Shown here: positions 18,082 to 26,695 of the stretch, piece after piece | Layout: each line of letters opens with the position of its first letter | Numbering within the stretch: the first letter of the stretch is position 1 | From: JALEFZ01 sp039820545 | GTDB taxonomy: Bacteria > Bacteroidota > Bacteroidia > J057 | DNA: 64,000 bases | Assembly: GCA_039820545.1 (NCBI GenBank) | Contig: JBCBPW010000003.1 | Location: 119,203-183,202, forward strand | Reading direction: 5' to 3' | The notes under the pieces: model-generated | Databases searched by the model: none | What the model was told of the DNA's origin: nothing | Seen by the model: the letters and a program-made list of their open reading frames with translations, nothing else | Translations under genes and position numbers: made by a program

Positions 18082-18464
18082 GATATAGATTCTTCTGCCA
18101 GAGGTTTAGGAGAGAACCTTTCTGTACAGGTTTTGATTTTTTCATATGAAAAGAACTATAGATGGAAATACGTACTGTCACAGAAACAAATGGGTAACAC
18201 CTCGCACCGCGTAGTCCCTCAGCATATGGCCAACCAGTGAAACACTACCCCGCTCTGCGTAGTCCTCCAACTACGCAGCCCTCAAATCTATTAGTTTCCC
18301 AACTAAGCACACCGCATCCAGGCCGTATCCATAGCCTACAGCTCGTAAGCGTCCATCAATAAGGCGGGAAAAATGCGATTCTTCACGTAATTCGTAGGAA
18401 AAAGACGGCTTTCAGGCTCCTCCTAAAATATTCCTTTATATTTTGGGCGAAAATAAAGGATCAA
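18082..18464. other. Divergent intergenic region with an inverted repeat
   Basis: 383 bases. A perfect 9-bp inverted repeat CTGCGTAGT/ACTACGCAG lies at 18255-18263 and 18270-18278. The nonamer GCGTAGTCC from its left arm also occurs at 18209-18217, 48 bases upstream. No coding signal. Confidence 0.5.
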
Positions 18465-19292
18465 ATGAAGCACAAATTTCTCCTCTTATTGTGGATGTTA
18501 TGCTGGGGAATGGGCAGCTCCTTACAAGCCCAGGAAAGTGACTCCCTAACCAAGCGAGACATGAGAAGAATTCGCAACCAGCAAAAGGAAAAATATTTCA
18601 TCTTGGGAATTGGTGCGACCTACAATCGGATACTGGACCAGCAGATGTCTGGTAGCAATTATTATGGAGCAGGTGGGACATTTTGGTGGGGAAGGCAAGT
18701 AACAACCCCCAAACTCATGAAGTCCTTTCATTTTTTTAAGGGAAATGTGGCAGGCTTATTTCCTCCCAGTCTACAGTCACAGGTTATCATGGGGATGATT
18801 GAGTCTGATGTGGCCTACACCTATACCCTGAATACATCAGAAGAAAGTCCCTGGACCCTACGTGTAGGAGGTTTTGCGAGTCTCTTCGGCAATCTTCGAT
18901 TCAATACATCTTTGGGCAATAGTGGACTCAATTATGACATCATGCTCAGTGTCGGGCCTGCTTTCCAAGCCGAGCGAAAGTTTACGATTCCTCTCCTAGA
19001 GTTACCTGCCCTACTGGATTATCGCTTTCGGGTACCGCTTGTGGCTTACCTCAATCGCTTACCTGATTATAGTTTGCCCTACTTTGGAAGTCCCAAGGGA
19101 TTCTTCATGCCATTTGGAAGACAAGGACGTGTCGTCTCTGATTTGGGACTCATTTTGCCTTTGCGGTCAGGCAACTTGAATCGGATTCGATTTGCCTACA
19201 CATGGGATTTTTATGGCTATCGTGAGAGTGAGATTTTCGTGACGCGGGTGGCCTCTCATGCATTGACCATTGCTTTGCAAGTAAAATTATAA
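18465..19292 (+). CDS. Hypothetical secreted or outer-membrane protein
   Basis: 275 residues with a clear signal peptide (MKHKFLLLLWMLCWGMGSSLQAQ, cleavage near 23). After a short charged stretch (SLTKRDMRRIRNQQKEKYF) the rest alternates hydrophobic and polar residues, with Gly and aromatic residues and a C-terminal strand ending in ALQVKL, consistent with an outer-membrane beta-barrel. I do not recognise a named family. It stands alone between a divergent TspO-like gene and an S41 peptidase 179 bases downstream. Confidence 0.6.
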   Translation: MKHKFLLLLWMLCWGMGSSLQAQESDSLTKRDMRRIRNQQKEKYFILGIGATYNRILDQQMSGSNYYGAGGTFWWGRQVTTPKLMKSFHFFKGNVAGLFPPSLQSQVIMGMIESDVAYTYTLNTSEESPWTLRVGGFASLFGNLRFNTSLGNSGLNYDIMLSVGPAFQAERKFTIPLLELPALLDYRFRVPLVAYLNRLPDYSLPYFGSPKGFFMPFGRQGRVVSDLGLILPLRSGNLNRIRFAYTWDFYGYRESEIFVTRVASHALTIALQVKL

Positions 19293-19471
19293 GTGAGTAA
19301 GAAACTGAAGGCGTAAAGAACCGAGACTCCCATATGACTATCTATCCAAGAAAGTTTCTCCGACACCTGTACAAGGCATCCAACTCACAAGTGAATTGGA
19401 AATATAAATGAAGAGTAGTAAGGCTTGAGCAATCGTTTCTTCCCGCAAAAATCCTTTTTCAATCATTGATC

Positions 19472-20509
19472 ATGAACAAAAAAAAAATATGTCGAATCTA
19501 CCAGTCTTGGAGTCTCTATATCCTCTCCATGACTCTGGTATTCAGCCTGGGATGTGAGGCCCTGTTTATTCCTGCTGGCAATGGCACGAGGGAGACAGAG
19601 CTATTTGAAGAGGCTTGGACCTTTACCGATCGGGAATACTCCTTTTTCGAATACAAGAATATCGACTGGGATGCCACGCGCTCGCAGTTTGCGTCGAGGG
19701 TGAATGATGGGATGGGAGAAGAAGCTTTATTTGATGTGCTGGCAGACATGTTGTTTGTGCTGCGTGATGGGCACGTCAACCTGTCGTCTCCCTTTGATTT
19801 CAGCCGTAACTGGACTTGGTACCTCAATTCTCCCCCCAACTTCAACGCTGACATACTCGAACGCAACTATTTCAATGGAGAGCAGCAGTTTGTCGGAGGC
19901 TTTACGATCTATGATTTTGGGGATGTGGGCTATGTGCGATACAGCAGTTTTATCAACGCAGTCTCACCGACGAGTCTCAACTATATCTTTGGAGATGTCT
20001 TTCGGGACAAGCGAGGGGTAATTCTTGATGTGCGCAACAATGGAGGCGGATCAGTACTCAACCGAGATTTCCTAGTCAGTCGGTTTACAGATACAGAAGT
20101 CGTGGCGGGGCGACAGCGCTACAAAAATGGACCTGAGCATGACGACTTCTCGGACTTTGAGGATATCACGATTGCACCTTCTGCGGGCGATGCCTACCTC
20201 TCGCCGGTTGTGCTTTTGACCAATCGTAGCTCTTACAGTGCCACCAATCTCTTCACCCTTTGCATGAAAGAACTCCCCCAAGTCACTGTCATGGGAGACA
20301 CCACAGGCGGCGGCGGCGGTGCCCCCGCATTCACGGAACTAGCCAATGGCTGGGTGATCCGCGTATCTGCTACACAGTCTTTTGACAATGCAGGCTTCAA
20401 TGTGGAGGACGGGATTCCGCCTGATGTTTTTGTGCAGATGGATTCTACTGATATCGCCAATGGGGTAGATACGATTCTAGAAGAGGCGCTGGAGTTTTTA
20501 CGCAGGTAG
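19472..20509 (+). CDS. S41 family peptidase, lipoprotein
   Basis: 345 residues from the ATG at 19472; a TTG two codons upstream is less likely. A lipoprotein signal ends in LVFSLGC, with Cys near residue 28. The S41 core is visible: LRDGHVNL near residue 90 (the conserved DGH), VILDVRNNGGG near 185, the serine loop TNRSSYSATN at about 250-259, and GDTTGGGGGAP. The usual Lys of the CtpA subgroup is absent from this last motif, so it belongs to the IRBP/tricorn-like subgroup rather than the PDZ-containing processing proteases. No PDZ domain is present. It should act as a peptidase in the periplasm or at the outer membrane. Confidence 0.8.
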   Translation: MNKKKICRIYQSWSLYILSMTLVFSLGCEALFIPAGNGTRETELFEEAWTFTDREYSFFEYKNIDWDATRSQFASRVNDGMGEEALFDVLADMLFVLRDGHVNLSSPFDFSRNWTWYLNSPPNFNADILERNYFNGEQQFVGGFTIYDFGDVGYVRYSSFINAVSPTSLNYIFGDVFRDKRGVILDVRNNGGGSVLNRDFLVSRFTDTEVVAGRQRYKNGPEHDDFSDFEDITIAPSAGDAYLSPVVLLTNRSSYSATNLFTLCMKELPQVTVMGDTTGGGGGAPAFTELANGWVIRVSATQSFDNAGFNVEDGIPPDVFVQMDSTDIANGVDTILEEALEFLRR

Positions 20510-20570
20510 AGAGGCTGATTTTAGGTAAATGAAAGGAGGAGTTGAAGAATCATGCTCTCACAAGAAAATG

Positions 20571-20643
20571 GTCTGTGCAAATCTCTAAAGTTTGTGGTAA
20601 AAGGCGGGAATGCCTACTATGGATTCAAAGGATTTGCACAGAC
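20571..20643. repeat. Inverted repeat in convergent intergenic region
   Basis: A perfect 13-bp inverted repeat: GTCTGTGCAAATC (20571-20583) and GATTTGCACAGAC (20631-20643), separated by 47 bases that contain a further AGGC/GCCT pair. It lies between the S41 peptidase and the DUF6909-like gene, both ending here. No T-run follows on either strand. Confidence 0.7.
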
Positions 20644-20712
20644 TTTATTTGGACAAACAGCATTTTTGTCTCTGTTCTCGCTTCTCTGCTTTCAAAGTCA
20701 TTTGTTAAGTAT

Positions 20713-22452
20713 CTATTTCATTTCCACTTCCTGCTCTGCCTGTCCCACATGATCTCCCAGCACACGCGCCAGAATCTTCTGCGTAATCAAGTAAGTAGGC
20801 TTCACGCCGATTAATCCCAAACTCCCAGAAGCAAGCGTACTCCCCGAGAGCAGCGGATTGTCCGAAGCGTAGTAAGCATAGCGTACCACGACATCCTTCC
20901 CGATCGTCTGACGAATGCGCGTCGCAGCCTGTATAGCTTTTTGGTAGTGGGCCCCCTCCATCTCTAGGCCGATAGCCTTCCAGGAAGATTGCTTGAAGTA
21001 GGATAAGACATCTCGATTCTGAAGGGAAGTTCCCAGCACGGTGATCATTGTGCCTTCGCAGACACGTCCCTTCATCTCAGCAAAATCCTCGCACGTGAAG
21101 TCGTTGTCAAAGGGATAATTGTCCGCCGTCCCCTCAAAAACATGTGAGTTGGGAATCATGATGTCTCCTTTACCACCTGTCAAAATACCCGCTTTTCCCA
21201 TGATGGAGATGGACCTGACGGGCATGCGATAGGTGATGTCGTGTTCTTTATAGGTTTTGAGCAGTTCATCCATTGTCTCATAGGCCTGCTCGCCAAAGGC
21301 ATAGTCCATGACTAGGATAAGCGGGCTTTGTCCGTTGGCGCTGGTAAGGTAAGGCTCTAGCGAAGGATGCATATGGCCTTTAGGTAGCTGCCCTGTGTCG
21401 AATAGCTGGACGGTGATGTTGGTGCCAGAGGGATCATCGAGCTGATACATGCCATGTTTAGCGGCAAACTCACGTACCTTTTGGCGGAGATCCCCATTTT
21501 CAGGTTGGCTGAGCTTGAGCGCGAGTCCTTCTACGGTTTTTTCTTTGGGAAATGTAGAAGAAAGCGCGGGATAGGCGTACAATGCATTCATCACGCTGTG
21601 AAGGTTAGCACTGATGATGTGCATGGGACGATCTATAAGGTCACGATCAATGATGAATTGCTTGATGCGATTGGCCCACATTTCGCCGTAGATATGATGG
21701 CCGATGCGGTCGCGTAGGGTAGGGGTGAAGCTGACTTCACGGATCTTGTGAGGATCGGTGTCGTTGTCCATCGCGACTTTACCCAGCCAATAGACGACGT
21801 GAAAAAGGCCATTATTTTTGTCGGGCTTAGATTCTAATCGCTCGTAGGCATGCTGCGTCTCCTCAAAGCTCCTGCCCAGAATCGTACTCAAGTGAGTGAA
21901 TGCGACGGCTCGATTGGTGTCTGTCAGGCGTATATCTCCTGTTACGATTTTTTCTAGATACTGCCACTCCAGAGTAAATTCTCCGTCTTCTGTCAGTGCA
22001 TGTTCATATATCTTGTCTGCCTCCATGTACATAAAGGTCAGGTGGGTCAATATATCGTATATCTCGCTTCTGCCGCGTGTGACCTCGATAAACATATGCT
22101 CATCATCGATGCGGTAGCAGTTGCGGCGACGGGCAGCAGGGACCAATACCTCAAATCCCGATTCCTGATAGCCTTCTTCGGAGATGAGTTTGATGTAGCG
22201 ACATTCTTCTATGCCTTTGGGCTGGCGGTCTATGACGTAGATCAGACCTGCCAGTTCTACTTTGGAGGGGTTGGCCATAGAGCCGTAGATCTCAGGGCTG
22301 AGGGTGAGGAGGGCTTCTGTCAATACTTCTCCACGCTCGCCTAGATGGCGGTAGACACCACTATTGAATAGGTGGCGCATTTCTATGTAGAGCCTTTCGA
22401 TGGCTGCTCTGGAGATACGGGCGCGGGTCAGTGTGATAGGGTTTACGGGCAT
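20713..22452 (-). CDS. DUF6909-like protein with nucleoside-phosphorylase-like C-terminus
   Basis: 579 residues, soluble, no signal peptide. I associate it with the Bacteroidota-restricted DUF6909 family, whose function is unknown. The N-terminal half is mostly helical. From about residue 350 the sequence changes to an alpha/beta pattern, and IGLEMEGAHYQKAI near residue 510 followed by VVVRYAYYASDNPL strongly resembles the Glu-Met-Glu ribose-binding motif and the following SD-N region of the purine/uridine phosphorylase (PNP_UDP) fold. A nucleoside- or nucleotide-binding function is therefore likely, but the substrate is unknown. It stands alone on the - strand. Confidence 0.6.
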   Translation of the reverse strand: MPVNPITLTRARISRAAIERLYIEMRHLFNSGVYRHLGERGEVLTEALLTLSPEIYGSMANPSKVELAGLIYVIDRQPKGIEECRYIKLISEEGYQESGFEVLVPAARRRNCYRIDDEHMFIEVTRGRSEIYDILTHLTFMYMEADKIYEHALTEDGEFTLEWQYLEKIVTGDIRLTDTNRAVAFTHLSTILGRSFEETQHAYERLESKPDKNNGLFHVVYWLGKVAMDNDTDPHKIREVSFTPTLRDRIGHHIYGEMWANRIKQFIIDRDLIDRPMHIISANLHSVMNALYAYPALSSTFPKEKTVEGLALKLSQPENGDLRQKVREFAAKHGMYQLDDPSGTNITVQLFDTGQLPKGHMHPSLEPYLTSANGQSPLILVMDYAFGEQAYETMDELLKTYKEHDITYRMPVRSISIMGKAGILTGGKGDIMIPNSHVFEGTADNYPFDNDFTCEDFAEMKGRVCEGTMITVLGTSLQNRDVLSYFKQSSWKAIGLEMEGAHYQKAIQAATRIRQTIGKDVVVRYAYYASDNPLLSGSTLASGSLGLIGVKPTYLITQKILARVLGDHVGQAEQEVEMK

Positions 22453-22664
22453 ATATGGAATAATTAATTCGATTTTGGCAAGTTACAACTTTTCTCAGGC
22501 TTCATATCTCAGACTTCATTTTTCAGAGAACATAGATCGATTTTATTGGAACATGAGAAAAGGGGCTCGCTTATGGGATTGGATGGTTGTTACGTAGAAA
22601 AAAGAAATTTGATCCGTGAAAAATGAAAAATGTCTCTCACCTTTCCTGAAAAATTGGAAAAGGG

Positions 22665-22695
22665 TTTGTTAATTCTTATAAAATCTCTATTTTTG
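22665..22695 (+). promoter_or_regulatory. Promoter of rplU-rpmA
   Basis: TTTG at 22665-22668 and TATTTTTG at 22688-22695 with a 19-base spacer, a full Bacteroidota consensus match. Transcription would begin near 22702, about 18 bases before the rplU start codon. Confidence 0.75.
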
Positions 22696-22719
22696 CCTTC
22701 CCAAAAAATGTAAATACAC

Positions 22720-23028
22720 ATGTACGCGGTAGTAAATATTCAGGGATTTCAGTTTAAAGTAGAGGAAGGGCAGCAACTATATGTGCATCGCCTCGATAAC
22801 GAAGTAGACGAAACTGTAGCATTTACAGAAGTATTGCTTCTCGACAATGATGGGGATGTCACCGTAGGCAAACCATTCGTAGAAGGTGCTGCTGTAAAAG
22901 CAAAAGTGCTGGATCACTTGAAAGATGATAAAGTCATCGTATTCAAGAAAAAGCGTCGCAAGGGGTTCCGTAAGAAAAACGGACACCGCCAATATCTTTC
23001 TCAGATAGAGATCGAATCTATCGGTTAA
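22720..23028 (+). CDS. rplU: Large ribosomal subunit protein bL21
   Basis: 102 residues, full length. It starts MYAVVNIQGFQFKVEEGQ and ends with the Lys-rich KKKRRKGFRKKNGHRQ segment followed by the L21 C-terminal strand. bL21 binds 23S rRNA domain I in the 50S subunit. It is followed after 37 bases by rpmA, the universal order. The helix-hairpin-helix tail that I recall on some Bacteroidota L21 proteins is absent here. Confidence 0.97.
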   Translation: MYAVVNIQGFQFKVEEGQQLYVHRLDNEVDETVAFTEVLLLDNDGDVTVGKPFVEGAAVKAKVLDHLKDDKVIVFKKKRRKGFRKKNGHRQYLSQIEIESIG

Positions 23029-23065
23029 TCTCTTTTATTCGAAAATCCAGAAAAATATATAAGTC

Positions 23066-23341
23066 ATGGCTCACAAAAAAGGAGGTGGTAGTTCTAGAAA
23101 TGGACGCGAATCCGCCAGTAAAAGATTGGGTGTGAAAGTATTTGGTGGTCAGTCTGTCCTGGCAGGCAATATCATCGTACGTCAGCGTGGAACACGTTTC
23201 CGTGCAGGAGAAAACGTAGGGTTGGGTAAAGATCACACACTCTATGCACTGAGCAATGGGACGGTTAAGTTCACCGACCGTACCTTCAACCAGAAGACAA
23301 GAAAAGTTGTACACGTTGTGCCTGCTACAGAGGAGGCATAA
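23066..23341 (+). CDS. rpmA: Large ribosomal subunit protein bL27
   Basis: 91 residues beginning MAHKKGGGSSRNGRES, the bL27 N-terminus that reaches the peptidyl transferase centre, then GVKVFGGQSVLAGNIIVRQRGT. There is no N-terminal extension needing cleavage as in Firmicutes. It is co-transcribed with rplU and ends at a strong terminator. Confidence 0.97.
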   Translation: MAHKKGGGSSRNGRESASKRLGVKVFGGQSVLAGNIIVRQRGTRFRAGENVGLGKDHTLYALSNGTVKFTDRTFNQKTRKVVHVVPATEEA

Positions 23342-23362
23342 AACCAACTTCGAACATAAATG

Positions 23363-23400
23363 AAGGGCAGTATCTATCTAGATGCTGTCCTTTTTCTTTT
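23363..23400 (+). terminator. Intrinsic terminator of rplU-rpmA
   Basis: Thirteen-bp stem with two G-T pairs, AAGGGCAGTATCT (23363-23375) and AGATGCTGTCCTT (23380-23392), loop ATCT, followed by TTTCTTTT. Confidence 0.85.
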
Positions 23401-23511
23401 GGGCCTTATTTTCCCCAAAAATTCCCTTAATTTCATCCCTACAGCCTCTCGACCTATTACAGTTCTAACGAGAAGTCAAAAACCTCAGTTACAATCTATT
23501 AACCTATTCCT

Positions 23512-24183
23512 ATGCAGATTTCACAATTCATCCGCATTCTGTTCATTATTATTTTATCCTTGGTTCTCTCTTCCTGTCTCACGATCGAAGAACGCTACAC
23601 CTTCCATAAGGATGGCTCAGGCGTGATGGAGTATATCGTCGATATGAGTGAGTTGAAAGACATGTTGCCTGATCCTGAGGAGGGAGAATCTCCTGTAGGA
23701 GAATCGGATGGACCCAATGAAGATTCGCTTGCGTTAGAAAGCATCCAGGGTATAGATCAGATCCAGCCATTGAAGGATGAGGAGAACTATCGCTTTGGAA
23801 TCTCCTTTCACTTTGCCAATCTACAGGCATTGAATGAAGCACTAAATACGATTTTGGCTGATGAGCTCAATGAAGGAGAGTATCATACCTTCTTCACAAA
23901 AGAAGGAGGACAAATTACCCGTCATGCAGGACCGAAGAGTCAGGACATGAAATCACTATTTGAAGAAGAACTAGGAGATGAAGAAGAGAGTGGGGTAGAC
24001 ATGGACGCTTTGATGGGAGCCATCAAGTACAAGCAGTCTTTTTCCTTTGCTTCTCCTATCCAAGTGGCCTATGCAAAGCACGAGGTGGAGATTCAGTCAA
24101 ATAAACTGATTGTATCTGCTGATCTTAAGTCAATTGCTGGCCAGACAGGAAAGCGGAATACGACCATCGTTCTTAAAAAATAA
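23512..24183 (+). CDS. Hypothetical lipoprotein
   Basis: 223 residues. The signal peptide ends in the lipobox LSSC (Cys near residue 22), followed by LTIEERYTFHKDGSGVMEYIVDMS, so the mature protein is a lipoprotein. The rest is acidic (PDPEEGESPVGE and EEELGDEEESG stretches) and ends in beta-rich sequence. I do not recognise a named family. The O-antigen-ligase-type gene begins 27 bases later, so they may form an operon, but no functional link is evident. Confidence 0.65.
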   Translation: MQISQFIRILFIIILSLVLSSCLTIEERYTFHKDGSGVMEYIVDMSELKDMLPDPEEGESPVGESDGPNEDSLALESIQGIDQIQPLKDEENYRFGISFHFANLQALNEALNTILADELNEGEYHTFFTKEGGQITRHAGPKSQDMKSLFEEELGDEEESGVDMDALMGAIKYKQSFSFASPIQVAYAKHEVEIQSNKLIVSADLKSIAGQTGKRNTTIVLKK

Positions 24184-24210
24184 TTGACTGCTAGGATTCC
24201 TGTTCTGTTT

Positions 24211-25545
24211 ATGAAAGAAAGAACTACTGCTACTTCTGATTTATCCCATCGTTTTCCTTCATGGTTGACACCTCAAAATGTTGCCTGGTTCATCCTATTG
24301 GTTTGTATCGGACTCCTAAATGTTTCCAAAGCTACTTCTAGCATTGCTACGGGGGGGCTGGCTGCCATGATGCTTTGGTATGGGCTACAAAATCGGGCAT
24401 GGAACCTGGGAAAAGTCAGATGGGTGGTCTGGGCCATGGTGGCTATCTGGTTGCTGGCAGTGATTGCGGCAGGATGGACATCGGATACTGGACGCTGGAT
24501 CAAGGATGTAAGAGAAAAGCTCCCCTTGTTGGTTATTCCTCTTGCCCTGGGCGTGCTACCCGTCTTTCCCAGAAAGCAATGGATGAGTTTTCTTTGGATT
24601 TTTATCCTGTCTCAACTGGTGTTAGCTGTCATTTCTTTGATCCTCTTTTTTGCAGACTATGAAGAATTGATGATCCAGATTTCGTACAATGGAAATGTAC
24701 CTGTGGCAGGTAGCCTGAGCCATATATATTTTGGGTTATACCTTGTATTGGCATGTTTGATGGCAGCTTATCTATTTTTTCAGCCTGTTTATACCTTTTT
24801 TAAAGGGGAGAAATGGTGGGCTTTAGGCTTTGGAGTTATCCTTGTCGTATTGCTCCATGTATTTACTTCTCGTACAGGTCTTCTTGCATTTTATGCTACC
24901 GCTGGTGTACTGATTTTCTTTTATCTCTTCTATACACGCGCATATAAGATTGGCGCGATTGCCTTGGTGGTGATTGTGGCACTTCCCATCATCGCTGTTA
25001 AGACCATTCCCTCTTTACAGACGCGCTGGGAAGTAACACTGTGGGATTTGAGAGAGAGAAATAACCCTACACGTGATTTGGCGGATCTATCTGTGACCAT
25101 GCGACTGGCGACTTGGCAGACAGCTTGGGAGATATATGCAGAGAATTATCTGTTGGGTGTTGGGAAAGGTGACCTTCCCGCAGAGATGGAGGAACAGTTT
25201 CAGGTCAATGGCTGGGGCGAAAGAACGGCAAGACCCATGTTAGATCCTCACAATCAATACTTGAGTTCTGCTGCTTCTACAGGGGTGATGGGCATTATAG
25301 TATTGATATTAGGCTTCCTTACGTTTTTAATGGTCAAAAATGACTCATTTTTGGTGTATTTATTGGTGTGGGGACTCGCAGTATTGATGGCTACTGGTAT
25401 GTTATTTGAGTCTCTATTAGAAAGGCAGGCAGGAATGATCTTCTGGGCCATATTTGCTTTACTGTTTTTGAAAATTCCTCCCTCACCGCTTAACAATAAA
25501 CCTGAAAGTCATATAGCTAGTGATTGGATAAAAGGGGAGGAATAA
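24211..25545 (+). CDS. O-antigen ligase / polymerase-type membrane protein (Wzy_C family)
   Basis: 444 residues from the ATG at 24211; a TTG at 24184, directly after the previous stop, is a less likely start. About ten membrane segments flank one large periplasmic loop (about 275-355) that contains TMRLATWQTAWEIYAENYLLGVGKGD and LDPHNQYLSSAASTG, the typical RxxxW and H-N-x-YL signature of the WaaL/Wzy_C family. Such proteins join undecaprenyl-linked glycans to lipid A or polymerise repeat units at the periplasmic face. It is 14 kb from the glycosyltransferase cluster, so whether it serves that polysaccharide is open. Confidence 0.8.
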   Translation: MKERTTATSDLSHRFPSWLTPQNVAWFILLVCIGLLNVSKATSSIATGGLAAMMLWYGLQNRAWNLGKVRWVVWAMVAIWLLAVIAAGWTSDTGRWIKDVREKLPLLVIPLALGVLPVFPRKQWMSFLWIFILSQLVLAVISLILFFADYEELMIQISYNGNVPVAGSLSHIYFGLYLVLACLMAAYLFFQPVYTFFKGEKWWALGFGVILVVLLHVFTSRTGLLAFYATAGVLIFFYLFYTRAYKIGAIALVVIVALPIIAVKTIPSLQTRWEVTLWDLRERNNPTRDLADLSVTMRLATWQTAWEIYAENYLLGVGKGDLPAEMEEQFQVNGWGERTARPMLDPHNQYLSSAASTGVMGIIVLILGFLTFLMVKNDSFLVYLLVWGLAVLMATGMLFESLLERQAGMIFWAIFALLFLKIPPSPLNNKPESHIASDWIKGEE

Positions 25546-25735
25546 AGGAATGGTAAGGTAGCTTGAATGACTTTTGTCATGCATATTGTATGTGTTATAT
25601 AACTGGTTTTGTGATGTTTGCAAAAAAACGAAAAATCACAAGATTTAATCACATGAAATGTTGCGTGTAAAGAGATATTTTCCCATCATTTATCGAAATT
25701 TCGCTCCTGCCTGCCTTCTCATACATTTATATTTT

Positions 25736-26671
25736 ATGTCCAAGAAATTTCCTACATACCTGCTCTTCCCCTTGTTTATCCTGCTCTTTTGTGGGACGCT
25801 ATCTGCTCAAAACTCTGCCATCCACAAAGTCAAGTCAGGAGAAACCCTGTTTAGCATTTCCCGAAAATATAATGTGACGGTGGATCAACTCAAGAGCATG
25901 AACAATCTTAAGGATGATTTGATCAAGATAGGTCAGGAGCTTGTCGTTTTCTTCCAGACACAGACAGAAAACCTTGTATCTCCCCTTCCTAGGAGGGTAC
26001 AAGGGGAAGGAGAAAGAGAAGAGAAGCCTGCACGTGAAGAATCCAATATCCGAGATCTATTTGAAGATACGACGAGTATCCCTAGCATGGAGGTCGTGCC
26101 GTCACCTGCGCCCAAAGCCCCGCAGGTGATCCAGTTTTCAGGGGATGCGCAACCCAATGCGCACCTCGTCCAGACAGGAGAAACGATGGAATCGATTGCT
26201 GCCCTTTATGGGCTAGCGGTCGAGGACCTCATCGTCTATAATGCACGCAAGACTGTCCGTCCAGGTGAACGGGTGATTATTCCTGATGGTGGGATTATCC
26301 CATCGCCCACAAAGACTGAAACGATAAGCAACCAGAAGATCACAGAGCCTGCCGAAGGATTGCAGTTCTCGTTTCAAGAAGGGCCTCCGCCTTTTGAGAG
26401 TTTTACCCCAGGACCCTTAACCCAGTTTGATGTAGGACGATATTTCAGCGTAACAGTGGATGGCGTCGGATCTTACTATGCTTTATATGGTCGCCAAAAG
26501 GTGGGAGAAACGGTATATTTGATCATTCCTGGGCAAAATCAACTCTTGGCACTGAAGGTTGTCCGTAAACTTACCCTGAGTAGCAAAGAAGTGATTGGAC
26601 TCTCCCCCAAAGTGATTGATCTGTTGAAAGCAGCAGGAGCCAAAGATGTAGTGAAACTCTACTATGAGTAG
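25736..26671 (+). CDS. Secreted protein with two LysM domains
   Basis: 311 residues from the ATG at 25736 (MSKKFPTYLL), which gives a signal peptide ending in GTLSAQ; an upstream in-frame ATG at 25658 would bury it. LysM 1 spans about residues 28-70 (KVKSGETLFSISRKYNVTV) and LysM 2 about 142-183 (VQTGETMESIAALYGLAV). They are joined by a Pro-rich linker. The C-terminal 90 residues form a small beta-rich domain (RYFSVTVDGVGSYYALYG). LysM domains bind peptidoglycan, so the protein should sit in the periplasm. The next gene starts 24 bases downstream. Confidence 0.78.
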   Translation: MSKKFPTYLLFPLFILLFCGTLSAQNSAIHKVKSGETLFSISRKYNVTVDQLKSMNNLKDDLIKIGQELVVFFQTQTENLVSPLPRRVQGEGEREEKPAREESNIRDLFEDTTSIPSMEVVPSPAPKAPQVIQFSGDAQPNAHLVQTGETMESIAALYGLAVEDLIVYNARKTVRPGERVIIPDGGIIPSPTKTETISNQKITEPAEGLQFSFQEGPPPFESFTPGPLTQFDVGRYFSVTVDGVGSYYALYGRQKVGETVYLIIPGQNQLLALKVVRKLTLSSKEVIGLSPKVIDLLKAAGAKDVVKLYYE

Positions 26672-26695
26672 TAACCTGAAAAAGGAGTGTAATTG

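Noticed and set aside
20542..20814. Two overlapping short + strand frames downstream of the S41 peptidase
   Set aside because: They run through the inverted repeat at 20571-20643 and into the antisense of the DUF6909-like gene, with no coding character.
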